Assembly (NCBI GenBank): GCA_026874595.1
Contig: CM049306.1
Coordinates: forward strand, 56,975,519-57,039,518
From: Sipunculus nudus
Lineage: Eukaryota; Annelida; Sipuncula; Golfingiida; Sipunculidae
Direction of reading: 5' to 3'
DNA: 64,000 nt
The notes under the pieces are model-generated. The model was not told the origin of the DNA. It did no database searches and saw nothing but the letters and a program-made list of their open reading frames with translations. Position numbers and translations under genes: made by a program. Each line of letters starts with the position of its first letter. Within the stretch, counting starts at the first letter, position 1. Shown here one piece after another: positions 23,561-38,200 of this stretch.

Positions 23561-26028
23561 GATAAGGTGGCATTAGGAGATATTAACATAGGGTGCCATT
23601 AACACTGTAAAAGGAACTACTTTAACAGAAAATTTCTCTATCGTATAATAACACAAGGGGAAGGGAAAGGTGACTGCGTGTAACAGCGATACAGAAACTG
23701 CTTGGATTAGTCAGAATAGTGTTATAATAACGTCATAGTTCATATTAAGCACATTATATCTAAAAACAACAGCCACTTACCACTTTGTAATTTCCAACAA
23801 AAGAAAATTGTGTATTCACTAAACACATGACAGGGTAGCCTAACAGAGAAGCATCTTTTGGAAACCACTGCCACAAATTCTATTTAATAAACCACTACAT
23901 TCACAAAACTACAGCAGAACGGCTCTGTAGAGGCACAATAACAATATATAGACAACAAAATAAATTTGTAATAAACTAGATGAAAGATTATAATAGGCCA
24001 TATACAGTCCAGCCCAAGATGGCTGGGAAAAACAGAGGCTTAAGCATGCCTCCTCACCGAAAAAATAGTTGCCATGCTCCCCACCAGGTGGAGCTCCCCA
24101 TCCACCAGAAGATAAAACCAAGTGGATAGTCGCCTCTTTTTAAAGTCAGTCTTGCAAATACATTGTGAATGCAGATCAGATCATCTGTTTCCGATCTTAA
24201 CCTTTAAACACAGTCAAGGTGGATGCTGAAATCCCGAGCATTGCTGGCGCATCAGAAGTTGTTACATAATTCAAAACTCTTCATTTTAAAATCTCTAAAC
24301 GGGGACTTTGGTAATGTAGCCCCATACAAAGTTACCGATACATTTACAAGAGTAAAGTATACTATGTACCTCCTACACAGATTATTATAACTGATTATCT
24401 GATCAAATTACATATTTCATTAATAGGTTTACTTAGGATCATGTGTCCCAAGCATATGCACCAATACACTTGGGCTTAAAATGTCTTACTTACATTTTAT
24501 ATGTTATCACCATGAAACAAACTTTATATGTGGTAAGACATTAAACTAAAAATATTATCATATTATCTTTTTTTCAAATGGTGTTTCAATAAACATGTAA
24601 TTAATTATTAACCCACCACCATGAATTGGCAACAGGTGATTAAAAAGCAAAGGTAACATCTTGGGGGGAAAATGATAAATATGTGACACCTAACCCTTAG
24701 GATACAGTGAAATACAAAATTGTTTTTTTTTTCTGGTAGATTATTCTCAACAAAATATTCAAAAATGTATGTGTCTGTGCATATGTGCTGTGTGTGTAAA
24801 TGTGTGTTGCTAAAACATCAAAATATCTTATTACAATTCTTGAGGCTACAGGTACCCCTTTCATTAAATAGTTATCATGTAGATAATGTATACCAACATC
24901 ATACACTAATTCAAGGAAGCTTAAAAGATTATTTATGCCTAACATGCACAATATTTTTTTTGTTGATTTTCTGTAGCATTTTTTACAGAAGGCAATTTTT
25001 TCCGCAACTAAATAAAGGGCAAGTGTTAAAGTGAGAACTAGTGACACATAGACTACTGACAATGTCAATTAATACTCAAAGAAATCCACTAGTATATTGT
25101 TTGGACACAGGCGCCTGCAGTACAAGTAGACAAACTGATAAATGGAACATGTTACATTTGTACATATTTGCTTCCCGATTGAAGCATTATCTTTTGACAA
25201 TTAACAAGGGATATATATCTTAAAGCAACTGAGCGAGTCAGTGCATTTCAAGTTGGGCTACTACCCAACTTATTAAATTTATCATCAGGATATATATCTT
25301 CTGACATGCTATAAGACAGGTTGATATTCAAGTAATACATGATACATATTACATACTTAAAACTCTTTCCCTAAAGAAAACTTATACAACATTGATCCAA
25401 ATATGTTTTAAATATATGCAAGTGTCGATCATCCACTTAAACTGTGTACTCTTCACAAGATTCAGATTCACTGTGAAGATACTGAAGCATCAAATAAGTC
25501 CATTCTGAATCCAACTAAAGTGAGGTGCACAACCTCCAAACCGCTTCTCAGAAATAGTTATATGTCAAATATAAAACAGGACATGGGGGGGTCCAATCAT
25601 GGTAAATTACGATAAATGCTAGTTAAAGAGAATATCTGACCATTCTTTGATGCAATCTTTCAGTTTCTTTCCTTTCCTAGCTCAAGCCCACTTTTCACCA
25701 TCATTCTTGCAATACATGCTCAAAAATTCTTATAAAACAAAAAAGGACATAGAAATGTACAAAAATAATACATTTCTCAATGTATAAAAATGCAATCAAA
25801 ATTCAACAACTGGGTGTAAATGTTGATCTCATGAATGTGTGTGGCAGCTGGAGTCTGGAGGTGATGCCGTAGTGAATCTGTAATGGTCTACACAGCCAAG
25901 TCAATAGACATCAGTCTGGGAGAACACATATACAACAGATCACAGCTATAGTCAGCAGCATGTGGCACCCATAACCTACTGAAATAAAATGTTCCCAGCA
26001 TCACCTCGCCACAATAACATGAAGGTCT
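23561..26028 (-). other. Presumed FAM120 3' UTR and downstream sequence
   Basis: AT-rich sequence immediately 3' of the FAM120 stop (26029-26031). The UTR end cannot be placed: no AATAAA on the minus strand close to the stop could be found by eye. Confidence 0.4.
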
Positions 26029-26224
26029 TTACTCAAATGTTCCAATGGGTGGCCCGCCATCCAGCTGGATATCACTTTGAGGGGGGGAGCCATTGAAACC
26101 TTGATTGACAGTGTCTATCACAGCACCATCCGGTCCTCCTGTAACTTCCACATCTTGGAACTGGCCAATCTCTGGGTCCCCTTGAGTCACATCATCACCG
26201 GCAGCCAGGTGATCATCTGAGTCC
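26029..26224 (-). CDS. FAM120A: FAM120 terminal coding exon P with stop
   Basis: Begins after CTACTTTGTAG with the third base of a Gly codon. Encodes an acidic tail starting DSDDHLAAGDDVTQGDPEIG and ending PPIGTFE, then TAA at 26029-26031. The acidic, Gly/Asp-rich tail is not clearly conserved with vertebrates; it is assigned by phase, the lack of stops and position. Confidence 0.85.
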
Positions 26225-29200
26225 CTACAAAGTAGGTCATATCAAAATAAGTAGGTCATATCAAACGGGCACCTAGCTGTCTGAAGAATTTAACTCATGA
26301 TACCAGTGAGATGTGTTTTCTGAAAATAATATGACACTAAAATTTCCAAGCTTTCAAACGAAATTTCAAGAATAATCTAATATGTATCTGAAACACATAA
26401 TGTAACATATAAACATTCAACCTTTAGCTAATCATATGCATAACATTCTCCTTGCATTGTAAACTATTCTGCTGGATAAAAATTAGGTATCATACTGCAA
26501 AAGAGCTTACATACAGGGTAAAGAACAGAATTAAATTTTTTTTATAGAGGAAATTAGAAAACTGGTTTACCAGCAGCATCACCCATTAGATTATTTATAT
26601 GTAATTCACTGGCTTGTTATGTATTGCCATCGTATAACAGCCCTAGGCCTGTAGGGCTGAAGGATGATACGCATGCCTGAAAGCCAATACAAAGGCAATA
26701 CCCAGCAAGCTGGTTTATCACATTTTTATTAAAAGGATGTTCATGTTATCAACACAACTGAATATGTACAACCTATATATTTCACAAAGTGCTAAAAAAA
26801 CACTTCAAAACGTGCACACCTGTCACCATCTTCACATATTTTGAGACAACATTGTTGTCAGTTTCTTCCTGGGCGGTGCCTCACATATGTTTGAGGCAGC
26901 GGAAATCTTGCGCTTCTAAAGAAGCTACAGGTTTTCCCGCTGCCAGATTTGACCATTTACAATACACTTAAACACCAGGTAATGGGCCCTGTCAGCTGAA
27001 AAAGCTGCTGATTTGACTAGCAGCCAACCAAATGCCAGTCAACAAACACTCGACAGGCATCAGGCTCCGCCCAGAAACCACATGTGTGGCCTGTTCAAAT
27101 GGTTGCCGGTACGATGAGCTGTCACTCATCATCGCCACTCAAAAATGAACAACATTGGCTCCGTGTATTCCTTGCTTGGCTGGTAAACAGTTTTGTCTTC
27201 CAGCACAGGGTCTCATCTGACTGGACCAAAATACAGTGCTCCCCTCTGGTGTAGTGATTCAGGATACGAGGTCAAAACAAACAGCGCTTATGATATAGGC
27301 CTTTAGGTAAAGCACTGTGTAAAGAGCGTATGCGTCACAGATCACAGTGAATTCACACTTGTCGATGTCATTCTGGGGCGATAAGTCCTGTGTGATGTTG
27401 TAAATCATGAAGTTTTTTCAATTTTATTATTGCATCACTGAGTACATAGAGGGCTAGGGTGATAGGAGGCCACTGTATTAAATCAATGCATGTATAAGCC
27501 CCATCTCTCACAGGTATTGATAGAGCCTTGAATGACGTGTCCTATCACATATCTTGGAGCCTCTCAATGTGTGTGAAAACATGCACTGCTGGTTTATAAA
27601 AAAGATATTACAACATCAAACCTACAAAACTACACACCCATTTTCAATAGTGAGACCTCTCCCTCTGCCCTCTGGTTTTCTTCCCTTCAGACCAACATTA
27701 TTGGTCCCACGTCGTTTGGCCTTTGGTGGCTGCTTGTATGGCATTCCGTAGTATCTTTGAGCTGGTACCTACAAAATGAATCAAAGAGAAACACAGAAAT
27801 ATTTACAAAGTAAGAGATCCAGTAATTTTACTACTGAAAATCATAAAAAAAATTTATCTTGAAATGAAAAGTAAAAGCATATGTATTCCCCAGAAGTAAA
27901 AAGCATAAATCTTTTTGAATTCTAATATAATGAAATTTTACAGATGAAATCAAACTGCTTATCTTGTTAAGCTTAACCTAATTTGTTACTTATAAATACC
28001 TGAACCCACTTTTCATGAATAAAAGACAGCAATAAAAAAGGAAATAATTTTTCATGACAGGTAAAAAGCTTGCTGTGTGTTCAATAGTTAAAACCTGATG
28101 GTATGATCTTACATGATACACAGTTTGGTGTGTAATGCAGAAGAGAACCTGATGACATAATATAAAATTTCTTGTGTGTGTTATGTCACAATAACCCAAT
28201 GATATAATCTTACATGATGCACTCGTCTTGTGTGTGTTATGTAGTAAGAACCTGTTGATATAATCTTACATGATAACGCTGTCTGAGAACACCTCTGCCA
28301 CGATGAGCCCGGCTGGCAAGCACTCCCCGGGTCATGCCACCCCTGCTGGAAGGCAAACACATCTCAGTTATACATCTCAATATGACACAAGTAGGGTGCA
28401 AGTATTTTCAATCACAATCACAGATTCAGACAATCAGTTAATCCTTTCCTGAAATGAGCATAATATAGGCAGGACTAATTAGATTGGTGCTGAACTAAAA
28501 TCCTTCAAGAATGATTTCTTGTCCACATCATCTTCTGACATTTTTAATGAACCAATGGTTATCGCAGCATGGATTTCTAGATACACAGCAAAAACAACCA
28601 ACAATATGGTTTTGGCATGAACCAACAAGCTCATTGCAGTCTTAGTGTACATAATGTGTGATAAAGACATAGAGACATAGAAAGACACCCAAGTATATAG
28701 CATCAGTTCATCTAACAATCTAATAAATGCAACCTACCCTACTCATCAGAATGAAGGTACATCAAACAAGCATAGGATCATAATTTAAATGATTACAGTT
28801 CAGCTGTCATAACTGCATAGTCTTCACAAAAGTGGTAGTAGATTCCATGCAAACTTATTACAACTTTCTTTCACAGAAAATTTGTCATGAAAGCACTCCC
28901 ACCAATTTTGGTCAATGTTTTACATCAAGGTAACTGCAGTACATAAACTTCATGGAAAAAAACATGAGTAAGAAAATAACAAGCTTGACTATTAAATGGA
29001 TGTCACATTCAATGAAATATATTATCCTGACTCCCCCCCCCCCCCCCCCCGAAAAAAATATATGAAGAAATTACAAGAACTACATCTTGATACCATAAAC
29101 ATGTAGGACTAATCTTAAATATATCGCCTGACGTATATAATCTGACAAGTGTGTCAGTGGCATGTGACCTTTGTGAGATTTTAGTTACCATGGTTACTTA

Positions 29201-32200
29201 CTGCCTTGGTCCAACACTGGTGACGTGGGGGGCCACATGTGTTCCTCGCCCCATGCCTCGTCCCTGTGACTGAGTATTCGGCCCCCAGTTCCCTACAACG
29301 ACACCCGCAATCTGCAGCTGGCCACCCCTTCCGTCCACTGGACTGCGGCCTATTTGGGGGCAACACACATAATTACCTACTTCAGCTTAGAGTTTATAAA
29401 TAAACTGGGAGAAGAAAATTGTTTACTTGCCACATGTGGTCTGCTCTGAATTGAAGGCCATTTTTTTTAATGTACCAACATTATTCTTCTGTCAACAAGG
29501 AAACCCCATTACAAATTTAATACAAAGTCCATTTGACCAGGACTTCTGTTAGTGTATCACTGTCCCTTTTGGCCCTTTAAGAAAACATGACAGGTGTGTG
29601 AGTGTACCACTGGAGTATTAGGTAACTTTAAAGTAAGAACCTCTGCAAGTGTCTCAGTGAAGCGTTTGGCCGCTTTAAGGTGAGAACTTTTGTAACAGTG
29701 ATGTATTTGGCCACTTTAAGGTGAGAACTTGTGTATCATAGATGTATTTGGCCAATTTAAGGTGAGAACTTGTGTATCATAGATGTATTTGGCCAATTTA
29801 AGAAGATAACTTGTGTACCAGTGATGTATTTGGCCACTTTAAGGTGAGAACTTGTGTACCAGTGATGTATTTGACCAATTTAAGGTGAGAACTTGTGTAC
29901 CAGTGATGTATTTGACCAATTTAAGGTGAGAACTTGTGTACCAGTGATGCATTTAGCCAATTTAAGGTGAGAACTTGTGTACCAGTGATGTATTTGGCCA
30001 TTTTATTGTGAGAACATCTGCAAGGGTATAAAGGAACCACATGGCCAGTTGAACTTGAGACCCTCTTAATAATTTAATATGGGTTCCTTTGTGTATTTAA
30101 ATTAGCACCCTCTTTGGTTGTAAATATTGCCAAAATTAAACCAAAGATTCTTTTTTACAATTCATTATTAGACCCTTCTCCGTGTATAATATACAATAAT
30201 ATTATCTTTTATTCAGCTACTTCCTTTAAAATTCTTAAAGCAATGCCTACTGAAAATTGGATGCCTGATAATTCTTCTCTAGTGTTTATAAGGGAAACTA
30301 CTGAAGTACAATTATTATTAAGTAAAATTCTACAGAGCTTACAAGTAGGTGTTCTATAAAAATATATTTCAAACATAAAGTTAGCTTAAACTATGGTAGA
30401 GGAGGAAGGTGACAAACACAGAACACAACACAAAAGTAACTATAACAAATGAAGCAGCAGAAGTATGTAATGTGATAACTACTTATAGAAAATCTAAAAG
30501 ATCATAACAGTAAAATAATATTTATTAAAATTTGTAATAAAATTATCATTATCTTAATACTAATCAATGAATGATCAATGATCTGCTGATTGATTTATCT
30601 GGTAAATAATGAATTTTTCATCTACAACTTCTTCATTACAACACTCCTACCACTAAAATGAGTAAATAAAGGAAAAAAAAAATACACCACACCTCTGTGG
30701 TTATTAAAGTCCTCAGATTCCATGAATTATCTGCTGACTCTTTAGGAAATTGAATTATCTGAGTTAATAAATATGTGGATTTCATGAATTAGAAATTAAG
30801 CACAATTCAGGTCCTCAAAAACATGTCAGAATGATTAACCTTTCTTAATTAACAAAGAACATATATCAGCATTATAAGTGACAATTATTTCACATTGAAA
30901 TTTCATTAAAACTAGACATTTCTTGGCACCACAGGTGCAAGAGTATCCCCAGACATAGAACGGGCCCCCCCCTTTAAGAATAGGCCCCCATTTTTTGCCG
31001 CATATACTGACACTTGGCAAGCAATTATTGTTTCTTTCATCTATCAATCCACAATCTTTTTGAAGATGTTGGTCCTGTGACCTTGACCTTTTGGCAAATC
31101 ACAAGGCTATCCAAGATCTTCTGTCACCTTGATTTTGGGACCGATCCATGCAAACGATCTTGAGATATTTAAGAGTTTGTGTAATTTTCAGCAGAAATGG
31201 ACCTATTCAAGGTCAAGGTCACTCTCTTAGTCTCCCTTGACCCCAAAATCAATTGGAGTCTTTCTTTTTCAATGGGACATATATAAGTCAAGTTTGAAAT
31301 CAATACATCAATAAAAGCAGGAATTATCATCCAGAACCTAATTTTTGACAGATAGCTCCTGCGGCCTTGACCTTTGACCTTGTGACCCCAAAATTGACAT
31401 GGATCATCCACTATTGGCAAGTGAGCTATATATTCAAGATGGAAGACCTGGGATGAAAGTTTAGCTTAAAATGCATCTACAGTATCTTTTAAGATGCGAG
31501 TCCAGTGACCTTGACCTTTGACCTCATGACCCTAGAACCTATAGGGTTCTTACTTTAGTGGTTGGCCATAAATAAGTCACGTTTGAAATCCATATGGCTA
31601 TCAACACTGGAGATATCATACGAGGTATGTGATTTCACCAAATATGAACATATTAAAGGTCAAGGCCACTCTCATGGAAAAGGTCATGACCCAAATGTAA
31701 ACATACCTCATCCCATAACCCATCTCTCTACATGTGCATAATATGAAAGAAATCTGTCCATTAGTTTTTGACTTATAATGCTTACAGTACTGTCAAGTGG
31801 CAATTATGGGGGTATTATAAGGCGTAAAAACAAGAAAAGGATAATATGTGGTGCCACCAGTTTCCGGTATATCACAAGGCTATCCAAGATCTTCGGTCAC
31901 CTTGATTTTTGGACCAGTCCATGCAAGCTTACTTGACATATTTAAAAATTTGTGTTAATTTCAGCAAAAATGGACCTATTCAAGGTCAAGGTCACTCTCC
32001 TAGCATAGGTCATGACCCCATTTTAAATAGGCTTCGTCCCCTTACCTATATCTCTACAAATGTAAAGTTTGAAAAAGATCAGTGAAATATTTTTTGAGTT
32101 ATCCTGCTCACAAGGTTTTTCTGCGGCGGCGGGGGCGGCGGGACCGTCATGAAACCATAGTATCCCGACTTTGTCTGGGGATACAATTACCATATGTGAA

Positions 32201-35200
32201 TGCATTATGTCTTTATTATTACAGCATACTATGTATGCTTACTGTACTGATGAGCCTTCAACAATGTTAACAATTTATCAAAACCTGGAGATAAGCATTT
32301 TGGTTGGCTTATCTTTCTCTGAAATCCATAAAATTAATAACCACAGAGCTGGTCATGAAGATAAAATAACAAAATTTTGAAAAAAAAAAAAAAATGAATA
32401 ATTTTGTGGACTCACCAAGTATCCCTCTTCCCCTGCCCATGTGTTGGCCATGTCCTTGTGGTCCGTGCTGAGGGGGTGGTGCCCCAGCCGGACGGAAGTT
32501 CATGTCAGGGGGTGGAGGGTATCCCCGGTACTGTGGTGACATCATAGGCAGTGGAGGCTTGGCAAAAATGTAGTGTTCATCCATGTTCAGGCCCTCTAGG
32601 ATTGCCTGTCGCATGCGCTCAACACGCATCACTTGTTCAATCTGAAGATAGATTTTGTGTTGATTTTGTTGATTTATTTTACATGGATTATAAGACTAGT
32701 AATATTAATCTATGTAAGACACTTTGTATGGCTTTATCTTCATACTATACAGTAGCAGTCAGGGTTGGGGTCAAATGCGTATTTATATTTGTATTTGTAT
32801 TTAAATACAGTCAAAGTATGTATTTGTATTTATATTTGTATTTCTGTTGTGCAAAATGATATCTGTATTTGCATTTGATCTCAATATCTGATGTATTTGA
32901 TCAAATACTGTACAAATACATATGTATAAATGTATAATATTCATATCTCTGCAATAATTTTAAAAATTTATCTACTACCAAACTTTTGAACAATCCAACA
33001 GACTGCATCAAGTCAAGTGTTTTTTGAAGGACTGATCTCTAAATATACACAAAACATGGGTACACATTATGAATGTTTCAGTGCTGGAAATTAATAAATA
33101 TTCTGTATAACCTACATTTGCATATTTGTATTGGTATTTGATGTTCTGTATTTGTATTTATATTTATCTTAACTCACTCATATTTGTATTTGTATCCGGA
33201 GGAGGCCAGATATTATATTTATATTTGTATTTGGTACACTGTATTTGACCCCAACCCAGGTGGCACTTAAATGTTACAAATAATAATACTCACATGTCCG
33301 TCACAGATGTCAATGAGTGGGGTCTGGTTGTTGGCTTTCAGCAGTTTAAAATGGAACAGCTTGCCGTCAAAGAACAACCAAGGACAGCAGATAGTCCACG
33401 GGATAGGAGATCCACAGGCGTCATTAGCAAATATGGCCGCCTCCACACCTCGCATGAACAGGGCTCCCAGCTGAACACCTCGGGTAGTGATCATAGGTAA
33501 CTGGAATATAAATCAAGAACATACAGAAGTAGATGAAATGAAAAGCAGGAAATGTGTCTGGAATACAAAGCATGAACATATGTAACTTTTTGTAACTTAC
33601 AAAGTGCATTATTTTTTGGCCCATTTCTTCAAAAAATTAAAAAATACAAACTTAATTTCTGGCATGTATATAGAAAACATATAAAAGAATATTTATTGTA
33701 AATATCCAGAAAAACAGGTAAGTGGTTCTGATATTAGGCAGTCCTGTAGTGTAATAAAAGATGTTTGATGGAAAACCAAGGTTTTCCCTTAAATTCTCCA
33801 AGCAACAAATTCACCGTGACCCAGTCTTTGGTTTGATAGGAGATTCTTAGTACATCAGTGACAGCTAATTTTGTATTTGTAGGTCTAACAGATGCATGAC
33901 ATACAATGGACCATAACTATAGCTCAGATGACTTTACTCAGCTGAGCAAAAAATTATTTCATTGAGACTGGAAATTTAAATATATAAAACAGTGCAAATA
34001 TGGCTCTAGTTACTAAATGAGCTCCATTACCAGCATGCAGGATGAACAGGGACCTAATAACATCTGAATTCTGGGTTTTGTGTTAAGTTGTTATATTAAG
34101 TGTAGGTTGTGGCTGATCACCTTCATGTCCAGCATTGTACTGACGTCATGCAGCAGTGGAGACACAGCAGCAGCCAGGAACGCATCCAGCTCGTGTTTCC
34201 TCAGGACTGGCTGCTTCCTGTACATCAGCATGTACCTGTAAGGAGCATATAAAAATACCTGTAAATAAGCAGTGTTTACCTATAATTATTGTACTGTAAT
34301 ATAAAGTAAATTAAACCAATTGCGTGTACCTGAAATTATTATATAATATACAGCACTTTAAACCAGCAGTCTGTTCCTGTAAATACATTTTATTTTATAT
34401 ACAACATCTAAACAGGCAATGTGTACCTATAATGATTATATATTAACATGGACAATTTCTAAACCATCAGCAGGTACTTGTAACAATTTATATTTTATTA
34501 TGTACCAGTTATAACTCTAATATATACATAATATATGTAATGACCATATAGCACCATCTTTGGTCTGTTGCAATATTATTAAACTTGACATAAAACTTAC
34601 AGGGAGCCTTAATACTACTGTTATATTTGTGAAGTCATAATGCTAACCATAGTGACACACAGACTGCCCTAAACTGGAGTCATCATGACTCAAGTGAGTC
34701 AAGTCACATTATTGTAACACACCTGAGAGCTGTCAAACAGAAATAATACACAGGTAACTGAATTACAATATAGAAGAGTTATGCACCATGCAAAGAGGAT
34801 AGTGACACTAGCAAGGATTTAGGTGTCACAATAAAAGTAACCAGAATACGGGTAGTCGACAAGTGACTGTGTATCCGCCAAAATCAGAGTGGAACGGGTG
34901 AAGTGAGGCATGGATTGAGTGGCAAGGGGAAATAGAGTGAGGTGTGTTGCATATTAGCATGGATGTCCGCAGCCGAAATGTGTATGTAGGTTGCGCCACC
35001 TACCACAAATCCAGAAAGCTGTCCAAGTTGTATACATATGCAAAATTTTAGGCAGAAAAGTCAAACCACTACATGTATAAGAGTGATTTTATCCCGCAGC
35101 AGACAAACCGAAGGACTTGTGCAAAAATGGTGGCAGGTGGCGCCACCAATTTTGTGTATGATTAAGAGCTATGTGAGATCTATACACATGCAAAATTTCA

Positions 35201-38200
35201 GGGGGATATGTCCAACCAGTCCTGAGATATAAGCCTGAATGTCTGCAGTGTTAACATAAATGTAGGTGGCGCCACCTGCCAAAAAAATCGAGAAAGCTAT
35301 TCAAAATGTATAAACACGCAAAAGTTTTAGGCAGATAAGTCAAACCACTACAGAGACATGAGTGATTTTAGCCCACGGCAGACAAACAGACAGACGCTGT
35401 GCAAAACTGATTACAGGTGGCCCCTCAAGTTCTGTGTATGATGAAGAGCTATGTGAGATCTATACACATGCAAAATTTTGGCCCAATCGGTCAAACAGTT
35501 CTTGAGATATGAGCTTGGATGTCTGCAGGTAAACTAGAATGTAGGTGGCACCACCTGTCATAAAATCAAGAAAGCTGTCCAGGATGTATAAACCTGCAAA
35601 ATTTTAGGCAGATATGTCAAACCACTGCCGAGATATGAGTGATATTATCCCAGAGCAGACAAACAGACAGACGCTGTGCAAAAATGGTTGCAGGTGGCGC
35701 CACCAGTTTTACGCATGATAAAGAGCTTTGTGAGATCTATACAAATGCAAAATTTTGGCCCAATCTGTCAAAAGGTTCCCCAGATATGAGCTAGGATGTC
35801 TGCAGCGTGGACGCAACTGTAGGTGGCGTCACCTGTTTAAAATCAAGAAAGCTGTCCAGGATGTATATGCATGCCGAATTTCAGGTGATTTAGTCAAACC
35901 ACTGCAGAGATATGAGTGATTTTAACCCAAGGCAGATGAACAGATGGACATTGTGCAACCATTTTTTGTGTATGTTATAAAGCTATCCAAGGGCTACATT
36001 TGTACACAATTTTTTTCCTGAACGGTCAAACAGTTCCCATGATATGTGGGTTTATGTATGGAAACAGACACACAAATGGACACTGGGCAGAGAAGAAAGG
36101 TCAGAGGTCAATACAAATTGGTTAGGCACAGGTTCACATGTGACCCGATAATTGGTGTAAGTTTCAGAAAATCCATCCAGTAGTTTCAGAGGAGTTCTCA
36201 GTAAACGAACGTGGCTGTGGTGGCGGAACCCGGTCAAAAACATAGAATCCGCAAAACTTTGTTTTGGCAGATACAATTAAACAAGGGACCTATGGGTCAT
36301 GGCGCTCAGCTGTTATATATGATAAAAAAATATGATTTAGATTTGATTCACGTGCTGGTTTTGTGTGGTAATAAATATAAGCTGTATTATGAGTTGTTGT
36401 TGTTTAGCTTATGTATGATTTTGATAGTATCTTTGGAGACAGGGAATAGGATTGATTTCATTTTTTATTAAAATAATAAGAGAATCTTATGATTTTTTAA
36501 AATGAAATATAACTGAAATGATTATTAAAATAATATTAAAGAATATATTCATGAATGCATTCATGAATACATTTTGAAAGTATTTGCACTGGTATTCATA
36601 TACTTTCATTTTTACCTGAATTCCCGTATTTTATGCAAGAAATTTTATAATGGAGTACATATTCATTTTCGTATTTAAATACAATTGCAAATTATTCGCA
36701 CCATGTCGGGTATTTATTCAGTTTTCACCAAACAATGATGTTGAGAATCCAGAATATACAAAATTTACACATTTAAATAATGATCATAAGTACCTGGTTT
36801 TATGGCTTTTATTTATATTTAAAAAAATAAATGTAATATATTCATTTTGGACTAATTTCACATCAATGTACACACAAGACACAGTAGGAATCTAGATTAA
36901 TATTATCAACTGCATCTTTGTCTATCATTAATTTCCTTCATATGATCCCCAATCATTAGTAATGAATAATATGATTTACTTTTTTATCATTAAAATTGAA
37001 CTAAAAAATACCATAGGTGACTGCATGGTGTTATTTGGAATACATGACATTTTATCCATCGATACAAGATTCTTATATCATCAGTAACTGCAAGTTAATT
37101 TCCTGTTATTATAAACTAACAAATTCCTATTCTATTTTTCTATTTTTCTTTATTTTGTTATTAAAAACCAATAAAAATTTACTAATTTATTGTTTATTGT
37201 TATGTTGTTGGTTAAAACTACTAGATGAGTTGGGTTGGACACCTGGATCAACTGTGGCTGGCCATTATATAATAAGCTGCCTGGAGCCCCATTTTATGCC
37301 TCGCCTCAAGCATGCATAATTTGCTGAAAGTTCAACAAGGTCAACATACAGGTGACTCAACAGGGGCTGGAGAGGGCCAAGGTCTGACATGGTCTCATAG
37401 AAACATTAACAAAAGCTACAATTTTTGGCCAATTTCTTTCAGCTTTCTAAACTAAAAAGCTGAAATCCTTATGTGTGCATGACATGAAAATTATATCAAC
37501 AGTGCGCTCAGGAAACAAACGTGCCATTTTCAAAGTTGAGCAAAATTTAAGGTACTGATTTTATATTTATACTAATAACTTATAAAATTTGAAAAATTCA
37601 GAACTAATTTTGGGTATTCAATTGAATCTTGATTAAATAATGTTACATCCCTGACAAAAAATCTCTAGCTTCAGCAATCTCCTTGTTAAGGGAGTAAATA
37701 TATTTCTTGATTTTTTACTAAGTGCATTATGTCTGGGCCCATAACTTAAAACAATTACGCAATACTGACATCATTTCTGGCATGTGCATAGAGAATGTAT
37801 AGAAAAATATGTATATTATATATGATTAAAGTCAGATCAGTTGTTTTGATATTAGGCAGTCTTGAAGTGTATCAATGGGTTTTTAATGGAAAAATGAAGT
37901 TTTCATTAATATCTCGAAGGTATAAGTCCTAGTGACCAAATTCTTGGCATGGTAGGGGATTTTGGAGACATCTTATTGTTTGCCAAATTTTAGGAACTGA
38001 GAGCTGAAGCTGGGGAGCTAAGCTCTTGCAAACTGCATAACACTAGCTTGATGTAAACAATATGTTACATGGTGTTTGAAAACTTGAATAAAATCTACAG
38101 TTTTTGATCAACTGGTTTCAAATTTTTGGTGTTAACAGACAAAATGCTAACAAAAACATGCTGTGAAAATTAAATCCTCAGTACTTACAGGAAAAAAACG

